A DNA stretch of 64,000 bases from Saprospirales bacterium (GTDB lineage: Bacteria; Bacteroidota; Bacteroidia; Chitinophagales; Saprospiraceae): assembly GCA_016703765.1 (NCBI GenBank), contig JADJBL010000001.1, forward strand, positions 124,001 through 188,000, given 5' to 3'. This document shows, piece by piece, positions 61,101 to 64,000 of the stretch (position 1 is the first letter of the stretch; every line of letters begins with the position of its first letter). The notes below the pieces were generated by a model. That model saw only the letters and a program-made list of their open reading frames with translations. It searched no databases and was not told the DNA's origin. The translations under genes and the position numbers were made by a program.

Positions 61101-64000
61101 GTGCTGTATGTCACGATCCGGAACCAGTTCGGTTGCGAAGCGCAAGATTCGGTCTTCCTGGCCATTGTCGATGAGGATATCCAACTTGACTTCGATTACG
61201 AGATCGTGGACTGCGACGGTTTGATCGTGCAGTTTACCAACCTCAGTCAGAACGGCTACGATTTCGTCTGGACATTTGGCGACCCCAATAACCCAAGCGC
61301 GGTTTCGTATGAGGATAATCCGGTCTTTACCTATTCGGATATCTCCACCTACAACGTGACCCTCAACATCCTTTACGATGTGGCCTGCGTTTTGCCCGTT
61401 ACCAAGCCGGTCGAACTGCTCGAACCCATTCTGGATGCCGATTTCAGGTATTTATACAACGATTGCGGGGAGGATTTCGTGACGATCGAATTCCACGACC
61501 TGAGCTTCAATTTCCTCAACAATACCACTAACTGGGATTGGACCTTTAGCTCCGGCGAAACCTCCACCCTCCAAAATCCCACGATCACCGTCACGGAGAG
61601 CCAGGATCTGATAGCCACCCTGGTGATCACCACCGCGCTGAACTGCACGGATACGGTATCCTATACAATCCCCGTGGAGCTTACCACCATCACCCTGGCG
61701 GATACCATCATTCTCTGCCACGGCGACACGACTTTCCTCAACCCGGGCGGCAATCCCGATTACGAATACAACTGGACCCCGGGGACCGGCTTGAGCGATC
61801 CTACGGCCGACAATCCGCTGGTTTTTGCCACTGAAACCACAACCTATAATGTGGTCGTGACCAATTTCACCGGAGATACCTGCCAGGTTTCCAGGGCGAT
61901 CACAGTGATCGTTCCCACCCTGATCAACCTGGATGCGGAGGGAGGCATGGCCATCGCCTGTAACGAACCCATTACCCTGAACGTCGTCGCCAACGTCTCC
62001 CCGCTCGATTTTACCTGGTTTAATGCCGCCGGCGACCCAATCGGGACAGGCTCCTCGATTACCGTTTTTCCAACGAATTCCACTAATTATTACGTGGAAG
62101 GATTGGATGCCTTCGGTTGTAGCGGCCGGGATACCGTAGCGGTGACCGTCCCCAATCCGGTTTTCGTGGAAATCCAGGGCGAAGCGGTTAGCTGTAATGA
62201 ACCGATAGCGCTTTCCGCCGTTACCAATGCCAATCCCGTCACTTACGCCTGGTTGGAAAATGGCCTCCCGTTTGCCGGAAATGTCCCTACCATCATCGTC
62301 GACCCCGGAGTTTCTGCGGTCTATACCGTGATCGTCGAGGATGCCTTCGGTTGCAAGGCTTCAGACGATCAGCCGGTTACCGTGCCGACCCTCATCGACA
62401 TGGAGGCGCCTGCGGATCAGGTGAACTGCAATATCCCCTCCCTCCTGGAAGCCACCGCCAACGTGGACCTCGATTATATCTGGACGGTCAACGGCGTAAT
62501 AGTGGGAATGGACTCCATTCTACCGATCGAGCCGGATAGCACGACTTTGTATGTCGTAACCGGAACGGATGAGCTGGGTTGCAAGGCGACCGACGAGGTG
62601 CTGGTGACGGTGCCTCCCTTCCTCGACGTCGTGGTGGAAGGCGACTCCGTAAGCTGCCAGCAGGCCGTGACCCTGGTAGCCCTTAGCACAGTAGGCGCTG
62701 TAACCTATGAATGGTTTGAGGGAAATACCTCCATCGGAAACAACAACGACTCGCTCGTGATCACTCCGGGCCTGACGATTGTGTACACCGTCCTTGTGAC
62801 CGACGCTTTTAATTGCAAGGCATTCGATACCGCCCTGGTCATCGTGCCGACCGAGATTGAAATGACCGCATCGCCCGATATCATTAGCTGCCAATCGCCC
62901 GTCAACCTCGAGGTTTCGGCCAACGTGCCCCTCGATTATCTCTGGACGGTCGACGGCGCCCCTGTAGCAGATACTTCTTCGATAACCGTTAATCCGGGGG
63001 TCACTACCTGGTACACGGTCGTGGGCTCCAACGATCTGGGCTGCGAAGCGGTCGACAGCGTGCAGGTCATCGTACCACCTACGATACAGTTGAGTGTAAC
63101 GCCGGACACCATAGCTTGCGAGGGGCCGATCGTCTTGTCTGCTACCGGCAACGTCCTGCTGGGATTTGAATGGTGGGCCCTGGGGATCGATACCATTCCG
63201 GGCGCCCAATTCACCGCTCTGCCGGACAGCACCGGCTGGTACTATGTGTTGGGTACGGATGACTTCGGTTGCAGAGCGATCGACAGCGTTTTCGTGACCA
63301 ACGGGATCGTGGATATTCAAACGGCGGGGATGATCATCTCTTGCCCGAAAGATTCCATCCCCCTGGAAGTGCTCAACCTCGACTCCTTTGACCAGCTTAC
63401 CTATGTCTGGACTGCGGGCACGGGAGGAACCATCCTTGGGGATACTACCCTGGACTCCATCCTCGTCAATACCATCCCCGGCGCCGTTGAGTTTTCCGTC
63501 ACTGCTACCAACCAATTCGGTTGTTCGGCCACCGAAACCGTGTCCATCGTGATGTCGGATTTCGAACCCGTCACGACCGATACCATTCCGGTCTGCGCGG
63601 GAATCGCTACGCCCATCAACCCGGGCGGCAACCCGAACTATACCTACAATTGGGAGCCCGTGATCGGAGGCATTGATCCGACGGATCCCAATCCGACCGT
63701 TATCCTTTACGAAGACCAAACCTTCAGCGTTACGATCACGGACTTCGACGGGGTGGACACCTGCTCCGCCATCCTCGAGGTGACGGTTCTCGTCAACCCC
63801 GATATCGAACTGGATGCACAGGGAGATACGACCTTGTGTGCATTCATTCCGGTTCTGCTAACGGCCACTACGACCGTCACGCCGGTTGACCTGAGTTGGT
63901 ACGACGATCCGAACCTGACCGACGAGATTGGCGAAGGAAGTTCTGTACAGGTCGAACCGGTGGGCAATACGATCTACTACGTGGTAGCGGAAGACGCCCT
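58200..64000 (+). CDS. giant PKD/Ig-repeat surface adhesin, 3' end outside the window
   Basis: A reading frame open for more than 1930 codons and still open at the window edge. It starts with a signal peptide (MNIPSKLPKRIAMKSTPKQT, then a hydrophobic core IAFLTFALVLL and ASH). The first 300 residues start ASHIVGGDITYKCLGNNKYE, the common head of gliding-associated surface proteins. Then PKD-like domains (FWNFGDPSTT, WDFGGLGTSN, WTFGDPNNPS) alternate with Ig-like modules having the core LCHGDTTFLNPGGNPDYEYN. The right 2 kb is a run of about 79-residue Ig modules. A gliding-type (type B) sorting domain is expected beyond the edge. Linked to PorP/SprF and PorE-like genes, with 25 bp between them. 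Probably an export-coupled adhesin. Confidence 0.9.
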   Translation, partial: MNIPSKLPKRIAMKSTPKQTLSSSFKRFFWRGIAFLTFALVLLPGSDLKASHIVGGDITYKCLGNNKYEIILNVYRDCYYGDPLAWFDNPAYIGIYRKSNNSLFQQVNMIFSGINDTLNNFIMDTCLFVPPVVCVHATQYKKIVTIPYDAAGYEILYIRCCRNFPIQNIVSPTTTGSTHCVTLSGPSMLQCNSTPSFGGAAPIFICVNQPLAYDHSAVDPNGDSLVYRLFTPFAGGTFANPQPTPPPIMPPLQLVDWLEVPGQDFYSETNMLGATPPDAPLAINPSTGLLTAFPTLPGFFVVGVAVDEYRNGVLLSTVRRDFQYVVGDCGEVISTIFAPDSQCDDLSVEFENLSTFADEFIWYFDWGGNLSLTSTQINPTFTFPDTGTYIVALIAEPTSQCVDTSFHQIYLQYNSLSADFELTVFDCVDTTVLELNDLSNDSVSPIISWVWELQYGVITQTSNEQNPLFQIPRGVSGTITLTVRSQNGCEQTLSKPFETGTDEFPLSLIPDAHTLCLGDSALLNPQANNIGNYPYYWEPDNLFADPTSPTQTVSPAVNTVYTVFITAVDSLCFAQADIPVTVHPLPQLAFDFTVDCNGRTVNFDNNSVGSDGYFWNFGDPSTTTDTSSQTNPIYVYPQTGSYIVTLTTGLDAFCKDTIEQEVLLLNNILEADFSYELGDCDVDSVVVFFTDGSQNDLNNTVSWSWDFGGLGTSNLQNPSFAFFLSDTIEVMYTITTADNCQDSITRKIWVQLPEDQNLAGSIVICPGDSAPLNPGGNPDLVYLWSPPDGLSDPTSPNPIATPSQSTLYTVIISVQDFNTCFITREVDVTVPPELNLATSGDVDTCDPQTTLSATTDAPATITWVNVPGGPVTGNEVTVPVTGVAIYTVIAEDAFGCSEQAQITVQGGPVDFELNADTILVCTDEPFDVTITNLDPNDALIYQWAPNPAIVSGGNTCCPVIANVPGQTVLYVTIRNQFGCEAQDSVFLAIVDEDIQLDFDYEIVDCDGLIVQFTNLSQNGYDFVWTFGDPNNPSAVSYEDNPVFTYSDISTYNVTLNILYDVACVLPVTKPVELLEPILDADFRYLYNDCGEDFVTIEFHDLSFNFLNNTTNWDWTFSSGETSTLQNPTITVTESQDLIATLVITTALNCTDTVSYTIPVELTTITLADTIILCHGDTTFLNPGGNPDYEYNWTPGTGLSDPTADNPLVFATETTTYNVVVTNFTGDTCQVSRAITVIVPTLINLDAEGGMAIACNEPITLNVVANVSPLDFTWFNAAGDPIGTGSSITVFPTNSTNYYVEGLDAFGCSGRDTVAVTVPNPVFVEIQGEAVSCNEPIALSAVTNANPVTYAWLENGLPFAGNVPTIIVDPGVSAVYTVIVEDAFGCKASDDQPVTVPTLIDMEAPADQVNCNIPSLLEATANVDLDYIWTVNGVIVGMDSILPIEPDSTTLYVVTGTDELGCKATDEVLVTVPPFLDVVVEGDSVSCQQAVTLVALSTVGAVTYEWFEGNTSIGNNNDSLVITPGLTIVYTVLVTDAFNCKAFDTALVIVPTEIEMTASPDIISCQSPVNLEVSANVPLDYLWTVDGAPVADTSSITVNPGVTTWYTVVGSNDLGCEAVDSVQVIVPPTIQLSVTPDTIACEGPIVLSATGNVLLGFEWWALGIDTIPGAQFTALPDSTGWYYVLGTDDFGCRAIDSVFVTNGIVDIQTAGMIISCPKDSIPLEVLNLDSFDQLTYVWTAGTGGTILGDTTLDSILVNTIPGAVEFSVTATNQFGCSATETVSIVMSDFEPVTTDTIPVCAGIATPINPGGNPNYTYNWEPVIGGIDPTDPNPTVILYEDQTFSVTITDFDGVDTCSAILEVTVLVNPDIELDAQGDTTLCAFIPVLLTATTTVTPVDLSWYDDPNLTDEIGEGSSVQVEPVGNTIYYVVAEDA
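62100..63600 (+). repeat. tandem Ig-like protein modules of about 79 codons
   Basis: Within the adhesin, successive modules repeat the pattern V(S/N)C then a short beta stretch, Y.W then a loop, TVxYTVxxxDxFGCxAxD and a V-V-P linker. Module linkers at about 62146, 62385, 62614 and 62850 are spaced by roughly 237 bp. Sequence identity between them is moderate, so they are old duplications. Confidence 0.75.

Overview
The window is chromosomal DNA of a Bacteroidota bacterium, most likely a member of the Saprospirales (Lewinella/Haliscomenobacter-like). This is inferred from type IX secretion sorting domains on several proteins, a PorP/SprF - PorE-like - giant PKD/Ig adhesin operon, two giant hybrid two-component sensors with AraC output, Bacteroidota-type -7 boxes (TAnnTTTG), little sign of Shine-Dalgarno sites, and a class II (B12) ribonucleotide reductase. 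No phage, insertion sequence or CRISPR array was seen.

Layout. 1-6.5 kb is housekeeping: tail-specific protease, DUF2147 protein, recA, rsmG and a VWA protein. 6.5-15 kb is a stress/oxygen island: M20 peptidase, universal stress protein, four CBS-pair proteins (one frameshifted), a thioredoxin-like/Usp/Usp fusion, a FixL-like heme-PAS histidine kinase and a response regulator that fuses a receiver to a CRP/FNR protein. Three divergent promoter regions in this island each carry two TGA-N6-TCA sites with an exact 22-bp pitch, which is the best candidate for an undescribed regulon here. 15-21.3 kb holds an M49-like peptidase, a NYN protein, a DUF2231-like membrane protein, a large AsmA protein and tRNA-Val. 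21.5-34.8 kb holds two alpha-carbonic anhydrase lipoproteins, each downstream of its own hybrid sensor (HTCS), in mirrored orientation around a CotH-like secreted protein. Each sensor-anhydrase gap carries a pair of direct repeats (21- and 22-bp pitch) at the same distance from a -7 box. 34.8-44.6 kb holds a VWA/YfbK lipoprotein-like gene, a secreted M23 peptidase, a tail-fibre-like protein, a frameshifted beta-mannosidase, a TrkH gene that lost its second pore loop, and KtrA/TrkA. 44.6-53.6 kb holds a DHFR-like reductase, nrdJ, a caspase-like protease, a spermidine-synthase-like membrane protein and thrS. 53.6-64 kb is a type IX secretion/adhesin operon running off the right edge.

A recurring oddity is a family of word-like AT-rich short repeats, often arranged as long inverted repeats with a central hairpin, at gene 3' ends and mostly between convergent genes. 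Four reading frames are disrupted, three at short homopolymer runs. These may be real pseudogenes or assembly errors, and the sequence alone cannot say which.
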